A stretch of DNA of 64,000 bases from Bacillus sp. FSL K6-3431 (GCF_038002605.1 NZ_JBBOCT010000001.1:992001-1056000), one strand, 5' to 3'. Positions 54,738-64,000 are shown, numbered from the stretch's first letter. Program-made: numbers and translations. Notes: generated by a model not told the origin, from the letters alone.

Positions 54738-54845
54738 ATGGGATCCTACAGTGATGGCGGTGGCTATGGATCGGGCAATTCTTTTGTTTTAATTGTTGTC
54801 CTTTTCATTCTACTAATTATTGTCGGCGCATCATTTGTCTATTAG
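54738..54845 (+). CDS. YjcZ-family small sporulation membrane protein, copy 3
   Basis: 35 residues, [15 protein letters not shown] plus [29 protein letters not shown]. The leader, gene and terminator (54900-54928) are copies of those at 43795 and 44614, so this one reached the element by duplication or was captured. Confidence 0.88.
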   Translation: MGSYSDGGGYGSGNSFVLIVVLFILLIIVGASFVY

Positions 54846-54899
54846 TTATTAATTAGCCTCCGCCGCATATCTAATTCGTAACAAACCGCCTTACTCTTG

Positions 54900-54930
54900 A
54901 AGAGCGCTTAAGCCGAGCGCTCTTTTAATA
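54900..54930 (+). terminator. Terminator of yjcZ-type gene 3
   Basis: AAGAGCGC-TTAAGCCGA-GCGCTCTT then TTAATA. Confidence 0.7.
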
Positions 54931-55137
54931 TCCACTCTGCTGAGGTTCATGATTGATTTCATTTTTACTGATGTAGGCTTCCTCGATCTGCTCCCAATCA
55001 AAGCCAAGCATGGCACCAAGACCAATGAATAAGTCAAAGATCACTTGATACTTCCAAACTGTTTTATAATGGCTGAAATCCCCGACTTTTCTAAACAACC
55101 GATTTAATTGATTCGTGAGGTTTTCTGTTCGTATCAT
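54925..55137 (-). pseudogene. C-terminal fragment of a phage dimeric dUTPase
   Basis: The end DLFIGLGAMLGFDWEQIEEA, YISKNEINHEPQQSGY matches the C-terminus of dimeric all-alpha (MazG-fold) dUTPases such as those of Bacillus and Staphylococcus phages (GLGxxLGF.WEQIE.AY..KN..NH.RQ.SGY). The N-terminal half with the E-x-x-E metal site is missing. Confidence 0.7.
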
Positions 55138-55272
55138 CCAGGAAGTATGTATTTTTTTAATTTTCTAAATCAATGGAGTTACCGAACGACAAGATAAAAT
55201 GCAGACAGTCCACATAATCCTTTGACGCCCAATTGAGTGGTTACAAAAAAAAGAAAAAAGAGGTGAATTGAT
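55138..55272. other. Spacer
   Basis: Contains the SD of the integrase (AGAGGTG). No gene. Confidence 0.3.
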
Positions 55273-56435
55273 ATGCCTTCATTAGAAAACGCGGTGAATA
55301 TTGGCAATATCGAATTAGCATTAAGGACACATACTCAAATAAGCAAAAGGAATATTCAAAGAGTGGATTTCGCACAAAAAAAGAAGCGCAATTGGCAGCA
55401 ATCAATCGCGAGAAATCTATATTGATTGGCTATGAACAAGATGACATGGGATTGGCAAATTATTTAGAAGCGTGGTAGCTGGTGGAGGGAAATTAAGAAA
55501 AAATACGGTAAAAACATACCGTTATGTAATTGAAGGTCACGCTATCCCCTACTTTGGAAATATCGATATGAAAACATTAAAACCTATAATGTACCAGAAA
55601 TTCATTAATGGCAAAATAGAATCTGGGCTTTCTAATGAGACAGCAGGACGTATCCACTATGTGATAAGCTTACAGACGGACTGTACCCAACGGCTATCTA
55701 GAAAAGAATCCGTGTGAGGGTGTTCAGATAAAAAATAGAGTAGTAAAACAATTAAAATATTAAGAACCAGAATTAATAGCCCCTTTCTTAATAGAAGCAT
55801 ATAAACGTGGAAACATTTACGGACTATACTTCAAAACTCTTTTTGAGAGTGGTCTAAGGAAAGGCGAAGCTGCTGCTCTCCAGTCGTCAGATGTTGTTTG
55901 GAAAGAAAAAACACTTATGATAAAGCAGACTTTAGATTTTCAACCAGACGATAATGATGAACTATTCGGAAATAATAAGAGCTATCATTCTGAACGCGTT
56001 ATTACAATGCGTGAATCAGTCATGTCGGACTTACATGAGCACTTAAAGTATCAAAATCAACGTAAACTATATTTAGGAGATTCCTATCATCATGATCTGA
56101 ATTTAGTCTTATGCAGAGACGACGGATCACCTTTACCTAAATCAACACTTTTTAATGCTTTTAAATCATGCTTAGAAAAAATAAACGGACCAAGCTTGCC
56201 TATCCATTCTACACGCCACACACATGCCGTAATGTTACTAGAAGCTGGCACTGATATGAAAATGGTCCAAGAAAGACTTGGCCACGGAAGTATGCAAATT
56301 ACATCCGACGTATATGCACACGTATCTATACGAATAGAAGCACGATCAATTGAAAAGTTCGATACCTATATGAGGGAAATTTGTTGGTCAAAATTTGGTC
56401 AACCTAAACCACTTGACCAAAACCCCTCTTTATAA
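55273..56435 (+). pseudogene. Tyrosine integrase, multiple lesions
   Basis: A former 385-residue phage integrase. Arm-binding domain: RKRGEYWQYRISIKDTYSNK, KEYSKSGFRTKKEAQLAA (frameshift in the first codons), then TAG at 55476; core-binding domain in a second frame (KLRKNTVKTYRYVIEGHAIP, YFGNIDMKTLKP), another frameshift near 55670, TAA at 55761, then the catalytic domain LFESGLRKGEAAAL, HSTRHTHAVMLLEAG, ERLGHGSMQITSDVYAHVS with R, H-x-x-R, H and Y all kept. At least three frameshifts and two stops. Its end lies 48 bases from the glnA stop codon, the place an integrase has beside its att site. Confidence 0.85.
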
Positions 56436-56442
56436 ATAAAAA

Positions 56443-56482
56443 GAAAAACAGCCGGAGCCCAACAGCCCCGACGGTTCCACTT
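56443..56482 (-). terminator. glnA terminator and candidate proximal att
   Basis: Minus strand ACCGTCGGGGC / GCTCCGGCTGT hairpin with G-U pairs and then TTTTTC, directly after the glnA stop. Together with the last glnA codons it is repeated at 47314-47410. Confidence 0.7.
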
Positions 56483-56483
56483 C

Positions 56484-57818
56484 TTAATATATCGACATGT
56501 ATTGTTCTCTTTCCCATGGATGTACTTGTGATCTAAACATATCCCATTCTATATTTTTTGTTTCAATGAAGTTTTCAAAAATATGTGTGCCTATGCCTGA
56601 TTTAATCACTTCATCATGCTTTAATTCCTCAAGAGCTTCGCTAAGGTTTGCGGGCAAATCGATTACGCCTTCTTTCATTCTCTCCGCTTTATCCATCATA
56701 TATATATTGCGATCAACTGAATGTGGTGGTGTTAATTTATCTTGTATCCCGCTTAGGCCTGCTTTTAATAATACAGCCATCGCCAAGTATGGATTTGCTG
56801 TAGGATCGACACTTCGCACTTCGATTCGTGTGCTTAAGCCTCTAGATGAAGGAATTCGTACTAAAGGGCTTCGATTTTGAGCGGACCACGCAATATAGCA
56901 CGGAGCTTCGTAGCCAGGAACGAGACGCTTATAAGAGTTTATAGTTGGGTTCGTAATGGCGGTAAAACCTGGGGCATGTTTCATAATTCCCGCTAAAAAC
57001 TGAAAAGCTGTCTCACTCATTTTTAACTCACCATCTTTGTCAAAGAAAGCATTTTCCCCATTCTTGAACAAGGACATATTAAAATGCATTCCAGAACCTG
57101 CAACACCAAAAAGTGGTTTTGGCATAAACGTAGCATGGAGACCATGCTTACGTGCAATGGTTTTGACGACTAGTTTAAAGGTTTGAATTTGATCACAGGC
57201 TGTAACTGCATCAGCGTATTTAAAATCAATTTCATGCTGCCCAGGTGCCTCTTCGTGATGTGAAGCTTCAATTTCAAAACCCATTTCTTCTAGTTCTAAG
57301 ACAATGTCACGGCGACAGTTTTCACCAAGATCGGTAGGAGCAAGGTCAAAATAACCGCCGTTATCGTTTAGCTCTAAAGTAGGATCACCTTTTTCATCTA
57401 ATTTAAATAGAAAGAATTCTGGTTCAGGTCCAAGGTTAAATTCAGTGAATCCGAAACTTTCCATTTCCTTTAATACCCTTTTTAAATTACTTCGCGGGTC
57501 ACCAGCAAAAGGCTTTAAATCCGAATTATAGACATCACATATTAGTCTCGCTACTTTTCCTTTTTCAGCTGTCCATGGAAAAATAACCCATGTGTCTAAA
57601 TCTGGATATAAATACATGTCTGACTCTTCAATTCTGACAAATCCTTCGATTGATGAACCATCAAACATCATTTTATTATCAAGTGCTTTGCTTAATTGCT
57701 TAATGGGTATTTCTACATTTTTGACTGTACCTAAAATATCTGTAAATTGTAATCTAACAAATTTTACATTTTGTTCTTCTGCAAGCTGTGCGATACTTTC
57801 TTTCGTAAACATGCCCAT
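56484..57818 (-). CDS. glnA: Glutamine synthetase, type I
   Basis: 444 residues, GSI-alpha. Makes glutamine from glutamate, ammonia and ATP. Visible: [18 protein letters not shown], metal site blocks EPEFFLFK and [37 protein letters not shown], the flap/ATP region [15 protein letters not shown] and the end [14 protein letters not shown]. The adenylylation tyrosine loop of GSI-beta is absent, as in Bacillus, so control is by feedback and GlnR/TnrA. glnR, usually directly upstream, is not here. Its 3' end served as an attachment site. Confidence 0.98.
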   Translation of the reverse strand: MGMFTKESIAQLAEEQNVKFVRLQFTDILGTVKNVEIPIKQLSKALDNKMMFDGSSIEGFVRIEESDMYLYPDLDTWVIFPWTAEKGKVARLICDVYNSDLKPFAGDPRSNLKRVLKEMESFGFTEFNLGPEPEFFLFKLDEKGDPTLELNDNGGYFDLAPTDLGENCRRDIVLELEEMGFEIEASHHEEAPGQHEIDFKYADAVTACDQIQTFKLVVKTIARKHGLHATFMPKPLFGVAGSGMHFNMSLFKNGENAFFDKDGELKMSETAFQFLAGIMKHAPGFTAITNPTINSYKRLVPGYEAPCYIAWSAQNRSPLVRIPSSRGLSTRIEVRSVDPTANPYLAMAVLLKAGLSGIQDKLTPPHSVDRNIYMMDKAERMKEGVIDLPANLSEALEELKHDEVIKSGIGTHIFENFIETKNIEWDMFRSQVHPWEREQYMSIY

Positions 57819-57888
57819 CGTTTTACATTTCCCCCTAGGTTTTTCGAAAATTACATCATAAACTATAAAAATTTTACATTATTTTTAA

Positions 57889-57918
57889 TGAAAATGACAG
57901 CAAAAAATGCTGTCATCA
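57889..57918 (-). terminator. Terminator of ynbB, between ynbB and glnA
   Basis: ATGACAGCA / TGCTGTCAT around a T-loop followed by TTTCATT on the minus strand. glnA therefore has its own promoter in the 115-base gap. Confidence 0.75.
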
Positions 57919-57932
57919 TAAATATTTCCCTA

Positions 57933-59198
57933 TTATAAAGTTATTAAACCTTTTTCCAACAATCTATCAATTGCGGAAGATATGGCAATTTTTACATGAG
58001 CGTATGTTAATCCACCTTGAACATATGCTGTATATGGCGGTCTGATCGGCCCATCAGCTGATAATTCGATGCTAGCCCCTTGAATAAAAGCACCAGCAGC
58101 CATAATTACCTCATCTTTATAGCCAGGCATAAGGCTTGGATAAGGTGTAACATATGAATCTACAGGAGCAGCTGCTTGAATAGCCTGACAAAATTCAATC
58201 ATTAGCTCTTGATCTGAAAATTGGACAGACTGGATTAAATCTGTGCGTTTATCATTCCATTTTGGCAATGAATTCATCCCTATCTGTTCAAGCAATGCTG
58301 CTGTAAATACAGCACCTTTTAAAGCTTGTCCAGTAATATGGGGCGCAAGAAAAAAACCTTGGAACATTTCTAGGAGGCTATACAAAGAAGCACCAGCCTC
58401 CGCACCTATGCCAGGGGATGTCATGCGGTATGAACTAGCTTCTACCCACTCTTTCTTACCAACAATATATCCTCCAGTCTTTACAATCCCACCACCTGGA
58501 TTCTTAATTAGTGAACCAGCCATTAAATCAGCACCTACATGACATGGTTCCTGTTCTTCTACAAATTCACCGTAACAATTATCAACAAACACAACCACAT
58601 CCGGTTTAATTTCTTTAACGAAATCAATCATAGTTTTGATTTCAGCGATAGTGAAAGAAGGCCGGTCATCATACCCTTTTGAGCGTTGAATACCAATCAT
58701 TTTCGTATTCGGCTTTATCGCCTTTTGGACGGCTTCGAAATCTACTTTACCCGTATCCGTTAGATTTACTTTATTATAGTCAATACCAAATTCTTTTAAT
58801 GAGCCATTTTTCTCGCCACGTAGTCCTACAACTTCTTCGAGCGTATCATATGGTTTCCCTGTAATATAAAGCAGCTCATCTCCTGGGCGTAGCACACCAA
58901 ATAATGCGATCGAAATGGCATGGGTACCTGAAATAATCTGCGGTCTGACTAAGCCAGCTTCTGCACCGAATACATCTGCATATATATTTTCTAGTGCACC
59001 CCTGCCTACATCATCATAGCCATATCCTGTTGACGGGGTAAAAAATGTATCATTTACTCGATATTTTTGAAAGCTTTTTAACACTCGATATTGATTCGTT
59101 TCTATCATTCGATCAATTTTTCTATGGACAGAGCTGATTTTCTCCTCTACTTCATCAATCATTGGAACTAATTTTTCATTTTGTAAGTATTCATACAT
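57933..59198 (-). CDS. ynbB: YnbB, PLP-dependent methionine gamma-lyase-like family (aluminium resistance protein)
   Basis: 421 residues, Cys/Met metabolism PLP fold. Key lysine region is GSLIKNPGGGIVKTGGYI; other blocks VGRGALENIYADVFGAEAGLVRPQIISGTHAI and VVVFVDNCYGEFVEEQEP. Annotated as aluminium resistance protein in some genomes; its true role is unclear. ATG 59198 (MYEYLQNE) follows AAAGGGG at 8 bases. Sits 13 bases downstream of hflX, same operon as in B. subtilis. Confidence 0.93.
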   Translation of the reverse strand: MYEYLQNEKLVPMIDEVEEKISSVHRKIDRMIETNQYRVLKSFQKYRVNDTFFTPSTGYGYDDVGRGALENIYADVFGAEAGLVRPQIISGTHAISIALFGVLRPGDELLYITGKPYDTLEEVVGLRGEKNGSLKEFGIDYNKVNLTDTGKVDFEAVQKAIKPNTKMIGIQRSKGYDDRPSFTIAEIKTMIDFVKEIKPDVVVFVDNCYGEFVEEQEPCHVGADLMAGSLIKNPGGGIVKTGGYIVGKKEWVEASSYRMTSPGIGAEAGASLYSLLEMFQGFFLAPHITGQALKGAVFTAALLEQIGMNSLPKWNDKRTDLIQSVQFSDQELMIEFCQAIQAAAPVDSYVTPYPSLMPGYKDEVIMAAGAFIQGASIELSADGPIRPPYTAYVQGGLTYAHVKIAISSAIDRLLEKGLITL

Positions 59199-59211
59199 GT
59201 TGCGATCCCCT

Positions 59212-60462
59212 TTAAATCTCATATAATGTCAATGCGCCCAAAACTGGATGATCCTTTAAAACATAACCTTTGCACTTGTATGCCTGGTTTTCCTCCAGAA
59301 AAATAAGCTCACGTAAAATTGTATCACTTTTTAAGACGGATAGTAATCTCCCTTCATCGGCTGGAATAATTACATTATAATATTGCATATTCTTCACAGC
59401 CAGTTCTTCGATCTTTTTCTTTAATTTTGTTCTATCTTCTTCTTGAAAGGCACTTATAATGATGGTCTCCCCTGACCTTGGGGTAAATTCTTTGAGTGCT
59501 TGATCGGCTTTATTATATACAGTCAATTGTGGCAAATGATTCATATCCAAATCGGATAGCAATCGCTCGACTGTTTGCTCATGATTCACATAATCAGGGT
59601 TGGAACTATCCACGACATGGAGCAACAAATCCGCTTCTTTCACTTCTTCTAAAGTAGATCGGAAAGCTGCAATTAATGCTGTAGGTAACTCTTGTATAAA
59701 GCCAACTGTGTCGGTAATAATTGCCGAATACCCGCTAGGCAAAACAAGCTTTCTTGTCATCGGATCAAGTGTTGCGAACAGCTTATCTTCTTCATATGAT
59801 TCTGCTGTGGACATTCGATTGAATAATGTTGATTTCCCAGCATTTGTATAACCTACTATCGCAATTTGAAATGCATTATTACGTTTTCTTCTTTCTCTAT
59901 ATCGTTCCCGATGTTCTACCACGACTTGTAATTGCCTTTTTATTTCATCTATTCGTCTGCGAATATGCCGTCTATCTGATTCCAGTTTTGTTTCACCAGG
60001 TCCCCTTGTCCCAATTCCACCAGCAAGCCTTGACATGGCAATTCCTTGGCCTTTCAAGCGAGGCAGAAGATATTGATGCTGTGCAAGCTCTACTTGCAAC
60101 TTTCCTTCTCTCGACTTTGCTCGTTGTGCAAATATATCTAATATAAGCTGTGTGCGGTCAAGTACCCTACCTGTTAAGCTTTCTTGGAGATTACTTAATT
60201 GACTTGGTGTTAATTCATCGTTAATGATTATTAAATCCGGTTCTAATTCTTCTTCTAGCGATTGTAATTCTTCCAACTTCCCTTTACCAATATATGTTGC
60301 TGGATGTAGTCGATCTTGTTTCTGCGTAAACGTAGTAAGTACTCGTCCTTGGGCAGTTACAGTCAATGACTCTAATTCCTCCAATGAATATTGAAAATGG
60401 TGATCAGATTGATTCACCTGACTACCAACTAAGATAACTGTTTCGTGATCCTTGGCTTGCAA
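59212..60462 (-). CDS. hflX: HflX, ribosome-associated GTPase
   Basis: 416 residues: N-terminal HflX domain ([39 protein letters not shown]), coiled-coil with [21 protein letters not shown], then the G domain: G1 [10 protein letters not shown]3 DTVGFI, G4 NKAD. It splits stalled 70S ribosomes under stress. The start is TTG 60462 ([12 protein letters not shown]) with SD AAGGGG; the longer frame starting 60567 is not family-like. Between spoVK and ynbB. Confidence 0.95.
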   Translation of the reverse strand: MQAKDHETVILVGSQVNQSDHHFQYSLEELESLTVTAQGRVLTTFTQKQDRLHPATYIGKGKLEELQSLEEELEPDLIIINDELTPSQLSNLQESLTGRVLDRTQLILDIFAQRAKSREGKLQVELAQHQYLLPRLKGQGIAMSRLAGGIGTRGPGETKLESDRRHIRRRIDEIKRQLQVVVEHRERYRERRKRNNAFQIAIVGYTNAGKSTLFNRMSTAESYEEDKLFATLDPMTRKLVLPSGYSAIITDTVGFIQELPTALIAAFRSTLEEVKEADLLLHVVDSSNPDYVNHEQTVERLLSDLDMNHLPQLTVYNKADQALKEFTPRSGETIIISAFQEEDRTKLKKKIEELAVKNMQYYNVIIPADEGRLLSVLKSDTILRELIFLEENQAYKCKGYVLKDHPVLGALTLYEI

Positions 60463-60594
60463 ATAATCCCCTTCTTTCGAAATAATCGTTACTAATATGA
60501 TAGCAGATAGCATGTATGAACACGAATCTATAAAAAAGAAACAAGCTTTAATACGTGCGTTCGGCAACCCAATTGGATTGCCGTAATCTAAGGA

Positions 60595-61536
60595 TCACTC
60601 CATGTCCTTGAAATGGAAATCTGCGCTCACCAGTGTAGATAATGTATCTTTATCAAGTTGTGGCTCCATTAAAATTCTCATTGCATGTGCACGGATCGCT
60701 TTTTCTAAAAGATTACGAATAAAACGACCGTTAGAAAAGCTTTTCGTATTCACTGCTTTCGCATATAATAAATGATCTTTTAGTTTGGATTCAGCCTCTT
60801 GACTTAAAACATATTCTTTATCAATCAGCATCCTTTGACCGATTTGCATTAATTCATTCACCGTATAATCGGGAAAATGAAATACTAATGGAAATCGCGA
60901 ATGTAAACCGGGATTTAATTTTAAAAAATATTCCATTTCTCTAGAGTATCCGGCTAAAATTAATATAAATTCATGTTGCTTATCTTCCATATGTTTTACA
61001 AGAGTATCAATCGCTTCTTTTCCAAAATCTTTTTCACCACCACGGCCAAGTGAATATGCTTCATCTACAAATAATATACCCCCTGCTGCTTTTTTTACTA
61101 GATCTCTCGTTTTTTGAGCTGTATGTCCTATATACTCACCAACTAAATCAGCTCTCTCCGCTTCAATTAAATGACCTTTTGGCAAAACATCCATTTTTTG
61201 AAAAAGCTTTCCGATTAGCCGTGCCACTGTTGTTTTTCCTGTACCTGGATTTCCTTTAAACATCATATGAAGTACTTGCTTACCAGGTTTTAAACCAGCT
61301 GTTGCTCTTTTCTTATTAATATAAATCCAAGCATATACTTCTTTCATCATTTTTTTCATTTGTTCCATACCTACTAGCTCGTTCATTTCATTTTCTAATT
61401 CAGTTAGGATTGCGTGTTCATGTGATAATGGCTGTGATGACATCCCTTTTGGCCTTTGTTTCAACTTCTCACGTTTATTTACATTGAGCATAATGCTAAT
61501 TTGCCCATTGTTTTTCATACGAAGCGGTTCATCCAT
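60595..61536 (-). CDS. spoVK: SpoVK, AAA ATPase of sporulation
   Basis: 313 residues, CbbX-type AAA+. Walker A GNPGTGKTT, Walker B GGILFVDEAYSL, sensor and second-region LILAGYSREMEYFL, plus RFPLVFHFPDYTVNEL. Needed for late spore maturation in B. subtilis (spoVJ/K). ATG 61536 has a better SD distance (GAGGTGA) than ATG 61542/GTG 61545. Between hfq and hflX as in B. subtilis; no ymzA-type gene seen between. Confidence 0.95.
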   Translation of the reverse strand: MDEPLRMKNNGQISIMLNVNKREKLKQRPKGMSSQPLSHEHAILTELENEMNELVGMEQMKKMMKEVYAWIYINKKRATAGLKPGKQVLHMMFKGNPGTGKTTVARLIGKLFQKMDVLPKGHLIEAERADLVGEYIGHTAQKTRDLVKKAAGGILFVDEAYSLGRGGEKDFGKEAIDTLVKHMEDKQHEFILILAGYSREMEYFLKLNPGLHSRFPLVFHFPDYTVNELMQIGQRMLIDKEYVLSQEAESKLKDHLLYAKAVNTKSFSNGRFIRNLLEKAIRAHAMRILMEPQLDKDTLSTLVSADFHFKDME

Positions 61537-61682
61537 CCCCATCACCTCACATTCAAAACCAGTATACGCCCAGAAAAATAAATCGTTACTACAATGTTTT
61601 CGACATTGACATGGTATTATTAATGATATTCATATGACAGATATCTAATTCCTATATACCTTTTCTATATATAAAAACAAAT

Positions 61683-61716
61683 AAAAAACGCACATATATT
61701 TTCATATGTGCGTTTC
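61683..61716 (-). terminator. Terminator of miaA-hfq
   Basis: AAACGCACATATA/TATATGTGCGTTT-type palindrome around TTTT; on the minus strand it ends in TTTTTTATTT. Confidence 0.8.
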
Positions 61717-61722
61717 AATTAT

Positions 61723-61956
61723 TTAGGCTTGTTCTTCATAATTAATTTGTACATTGCGTTGGGGAGCAAAGGTTGAAATAGCGTGCTTATAAACAAGCTG
61801 TTGCTTCCCTTCCGATTCAAATAGAACCGTAAAATTATCAAAACCTCTTACTATTCCTCTTAATTGAAATCCGTTTAATAAAAATACAGTTACCGCGACA
61901 TTTTCTTTGCGTAATTGATTAAGGAATTGATCTTGAATGTTAATTGGATGTTTCAT
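61723..61956 (-). CDS. hfq: Hfq, RNA chaperone
   Basis: 77 residues, Sm-like. [40 protein letters not shown], then the Sm2 motif [10 protein letters not shown]. Small RNA binding; forms a hexamer. 28 bases after miaA, same order as B. subtilis. SD GGAGG. Confidence 0.98.
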   Translation of the reverse strand: MKHPINIQDQFLNQLRKENVAVTVFLLNGFQLRGIVRGFDNFTVLFESEGKQQLVYKHAISTFAPQRNVQINYEEQA

Positions 61957-61984
61957 TTCATTGCCTCCTCATATATCTCTATAC

Positions 61985-62935
61985 TTATCTATTCGCTTTA
62001 ATTTGTAACTTTCCTGCTATAAATTCAATTATTTCTGTTGTTTTACTCCATTGTTCCCCTTCATTGGTCATATCAAACCAATTGACGTCCATTTTATTTC
62101 GAAACCATGTTAACTGACGTTTTGCATATCTACGGGAATGTTGCTTTAACAATTCAACTGCCTCTTCAAAGTCTGATCTACCTTCTAAATAATCATATAT
62201 TTCTTTATAACCGATTCCTTGCACAGATTGTACATTTTTAATTCCCTGATTAAAAAGCTCACTCACTTCCTGAAGAAGACCTTGATCAAGCATTATATCA
62301 ACACGCTGATCGATTCGATTATATAATTTTTCTCGGTCCATCGTGAGTCCTACTATTGCACTCTCATATAATTGCTCCATTTTTTGGTCTTGTTGCAGCT
62401 CACTCATCGTTTTACCAGAGCTATAAAAGATTTCTAAGGCACGGATAACCCTTCGCACATTATTCGGATGAATTCGCTCCGCACTTTTTGGATCGATTGT
62501 TTCAAGCTTTTGATACAATTCCTTGCCATTATCTTTTTTTGCATCTTTTTCTAGCTCTATTCGCAAGGCTTCATTTCCTGGCATGTCTATGAACTGATAA
62601 TCATATAAAACCGATTGAATGTAAAGTCCAGTCCCTCCGACAATAATCGGAGTCAATCCCCTACTGCTTATTTCATCTATTTTGCCGCGTACCTCTGTTT
62701 GGAATTCTGCAACAGAAAATGATTCCTCTGGTTCTTTGATATCAATAAGATGATGACGAATCCCCTCCATTTCATCGGGTTTAATCTTGGCGGTTCCAAT
62801 ATCCAATCTTTTATATATTTGCATAGAGTCTCCGCTAATGATTTCTCCACCAAAAGACTTAGCACAATCAATACTTAATTTTGTTTTACCGACAGCTGTA
62901 GGGCCTACAATAACAATCACGTTTTGTTTCAACAT
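61985..62935 (-). CDS. miaA: MiaA, tRNA dimethylallyltransferase
   Basis: 316 residues. Adds dimethylallyl to A37 of tRNAs that read UNN codons. P-loop GPTAVGKT, DSMQIYKRLDIGTAK, GGTGLYIQSVLYDY, and the C-terminal RRYAKRQLTWFRN. ATG 62935 (MLKQNVIVIVG) has weak SD AGGAAA; the GTG two codons upstream is a less likely start. Confidence 0.96.
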   Translation of the reverse strand: MLKQNVIVIVGPTAVGKTKLSIDCAKSFGGEIISGDSMQIYKRLDIGTAKIKPDEMEGIRHHLIDIKEPEESFSVAEFQTEVRGKIDEISSRGLTPIIVGGTGLYIQSVLYDYQFIDMPGNEALRIELEKDAKKDNGKELYQKLETIDPKSAERIHPNNVRRVIRALEIFYSSGKTMSELQQDQKMEQLYESAIVGLTMDREKLYNRIDQRVDIMLDQGLLQEVSELFNQGIKNVQSVQGIGYKEIYDYLEGRSDFEEAVELLKQHSRRYAKRQLTWFRNKMDVNWFDMTNEGEQWSKTTEIIEFIAGKLQIKANR

Positions 62936-63049
62936 ACTCACTGCTTTCCTAACTAATTATGTGCTTTTATCATATCATGATTGCCAAATAAATGAGACTT
63001 AATATCTTAAAAGTTAAGTTTACATAATAATATTATGATCGTATAAATT

Positions 63050-63078
63050 AAAAACACCTATTATAGGTGTTTTTAATA
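63050..63078. terminator. Bidirectional terminator
   Basis: AAAAACACCTA and TAGGTGTTTTT around TTA: a perfect palindrome with T-runs on both strands, ending the small membrane protein gene. Confidence 0.85.
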
Positions 63079-63327
63079 AAAAAATATTCCCAAGCAGACG
63101 ATTACTACAACTATTGCCAAAACAAAATAGATCCACGTTAAAGACTTTATATTTACTCGTAATGAAGTAGATTCATATTCATTGGATCTCGCTAATTCGT
63201 TTTGAATTGTATCGCCTTCTTCTTCATAATCTTTCATTTGCGCACTAATATCTTTACCAACTAGCAATGTTCCAACAAGCGCTACAATACTTACTATAAT
63301 GGCCGCTATGATTAAAAATGCAGTCAC
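63073..63327 (-). CDS. Small two-helix membrane protein (84 aa)
   Basis: Two membrane segments (FLIIAAIIVSIVALVGTLLVG and WIYFVLAIVVVIVCLGIFFY) with a 40-residue acidic loop between (DISAQMKDYEEEGDTIQNEL). Unknown function. GTG 63327 with SD GGGGTGA. A stand-alone leftward gene just before miaA. Confidence 0.85.
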   Translation of the reverse strand: MTAFLIIAAIIVSIVALVGTLLVGKDISAQMKDYEEEGDTIQNELARSNEYESTSLRVNIKSLTWIYFVLAIVVVIVCLGIFFY

Positions 63328-63413
63328 ACTTATTCACCCCAAATATAAGATATAGGAAAATGTCCATTACCTATATCTTAACTTAAATTTAGATCATAGA
63401 TTAAGAAGGTTCT

Positions 63414-63554
63414 ATGACATTTCAGTCTTTGATTTGCGTTGAAGACGTAATAAAAGAAGCTTTAGTGCTTAATATGGATTTTGGTAGTAAAGCACAAGTA
63501 ATCTTAAATCATTATGAAGCAAAGCTAGAAGAGAGAACAGATATTGGGAAGTAG
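63414..63554 (+). CDS. Small hypothetical protein (46 aa)
   Basis: ATG 63414 (SD AAGAAGG) gives MTFQSLICVEDVIKEALVLN, MDFGSKAQVILNHYEAKLEE, RTDIGK. Helical; no family known. Too short for usual cut-offs but well formed. Confidence 0.45.
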   Translation: MTFQSLICVEDVIKEALVLNMDFGSKAQVILNHYEAKLEERTDIGK

Positions 63555-63786
63555 TGCAAATCTGGAAACAAGAAAAAGATCTGATCTTATAAAGATATTT
63601 TTCACAAATTTTCATTTATGACTAGATGATTTGTGGTCATTTGTGTGGTCAGATGATTTTATGTGGTCAAAAGTAAACTCAGTTTATGAGCGTGTTTTAT
63701 GTTGATCTATCTGTACCTTTTATGATGTTTACAAAAATAGTTTTATTCAATCTATAACTTCACGTATATAATAGGAAGTAAATGAT
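63555..63786. other. Intergenic with GTGGTCA repeats
   Basis: GTGGTCA occurs three times (63633, 63645, 63663). No gene assigned. Confidence 0.35.
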
Positions 63787-63814
63787 AAAACCCCTTCCTG
63801 AGAAGGGGCTTTAT
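63787..63814. terminator. Terminator of the YolD-like gene
   Basis: AAACCCCTTC-CTGA-GAAGGGGCTTT with T-run on both sides. Confidence 0.75.
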
Positions 63815-64000
63815 TTAGTCCACAAAATCAACCTCAACGATCGATTCATTATCAATTCTGTGTACTTCATCTTTTAAATCTTTGATCCGCACATGCCTGT
63901 TTATCACATCTATAAAATGTATATAACCGATTAGTTCTTTAATGAATCCATCAATCCATAAAGTAAATTTAACAATATAATGAAATCCTATAGCAGTGTG
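63815..64000 (-). CDS. YolD-like protein (N-terminus off window)
   Basis: The last 61 codons are visible: FHYIVKFTLWIDGFIKELIG, YIHFIDVINRHVRIKDLKDE, VHRIDNESIVEVDFVD. This is the C-terminal half of YolD-like proteins, which are normally followed or preceded by a uvrX/DinP-type polymerase. Intact as far as seen, unlike the remnant at 47545. Confidence 0.8.
   Translation of the reverse strand, partial: HTAIGFHYIVKFTLWIDGFIKELIGYIHFIDVINRHVRIKDLKDEVHRIDNESIVEVDFVD

Noticed and set aside
59840..60146. Plus-strand frame inside hflX
   Set aside because: Shadow of a clearly conserved minus-strand gene.

Overview
This window looks like a chromosome segment from a low-GC, endospore-forming Bacillaceae bacterium, probably of the Oceanobacillus/Virgibacillus type (genus is inferred). 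Both ends carry the conserved Bacillus order. On the left, reading down the minus strand from lexA, are yneA-yneB-ynzC-tkt-sirA-yneF. On the right are miaA-hfq-spoVK-hflX-ynbB-glnA. Sporulation genes (spoVK, sirA, a spoIIP-type gene, three yjcZ-type genes) fit a spore former. No rRNA, tRNA or CRISPR array was seen.

Layout. 1-3 kb: a secreted rhamnogalacturonan lyase cut by the window edge. 3-5.2 kb: a Hanks-type kinase convergent with a tiny Ser/Arg-rich repeat protein, then remnants of a serine resolvase and a tyrosine integrase. 5.3-11.8 kb: core genes, with an SOS control region of three LexA boxes between yneA and lexA, and a spoIIP-type gene. 12-47 kb: an accessory region. It holds an acetate-type symporter pair, a ZTP-riboswitch-controlled folD, a PrsW-type membrane protease fused to a C-terminal nuclease with a possible immunity gene, a two-gene ABC exporter (one half frameshifted), a secreted beta-helix protein with an AraC regulator, a MerR/CBS-transporter pair, an IS3 remnant, a MarR/luciferase-like pair, azoR, a sugar-acid cluster (GntR, dehydrogenase, GntP permease, LarE and a broken LarA-like racemase) and small sporulation-type genes.

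47.3-56.5 kb: a decayed integrative element at the 3' end of glnA. A second copy of the glnA tail lies at 47.3 kb. A tyrosine integrase with several lesions abuts the intact glnA. Between them are remnants of phage genes (YolD-like, DUF1064, dUTPase, ClpX-type zinc finger) mixed with apparently intact cargo: a DUF1569 protein, an APH-like kinase, an Arg-Asp repeat protein and a ferritin-like protein.

56.5-64 kb: the glnA-to-miaA core, but with no glnR in its usual place before glnA. The window ends in a YolD-like gene. Many short genes were read directly from the sequence. Start codons were moved to internal ATG/GTG/TTG codons where a Shine-Dalgarno sequence (SD) supports it.
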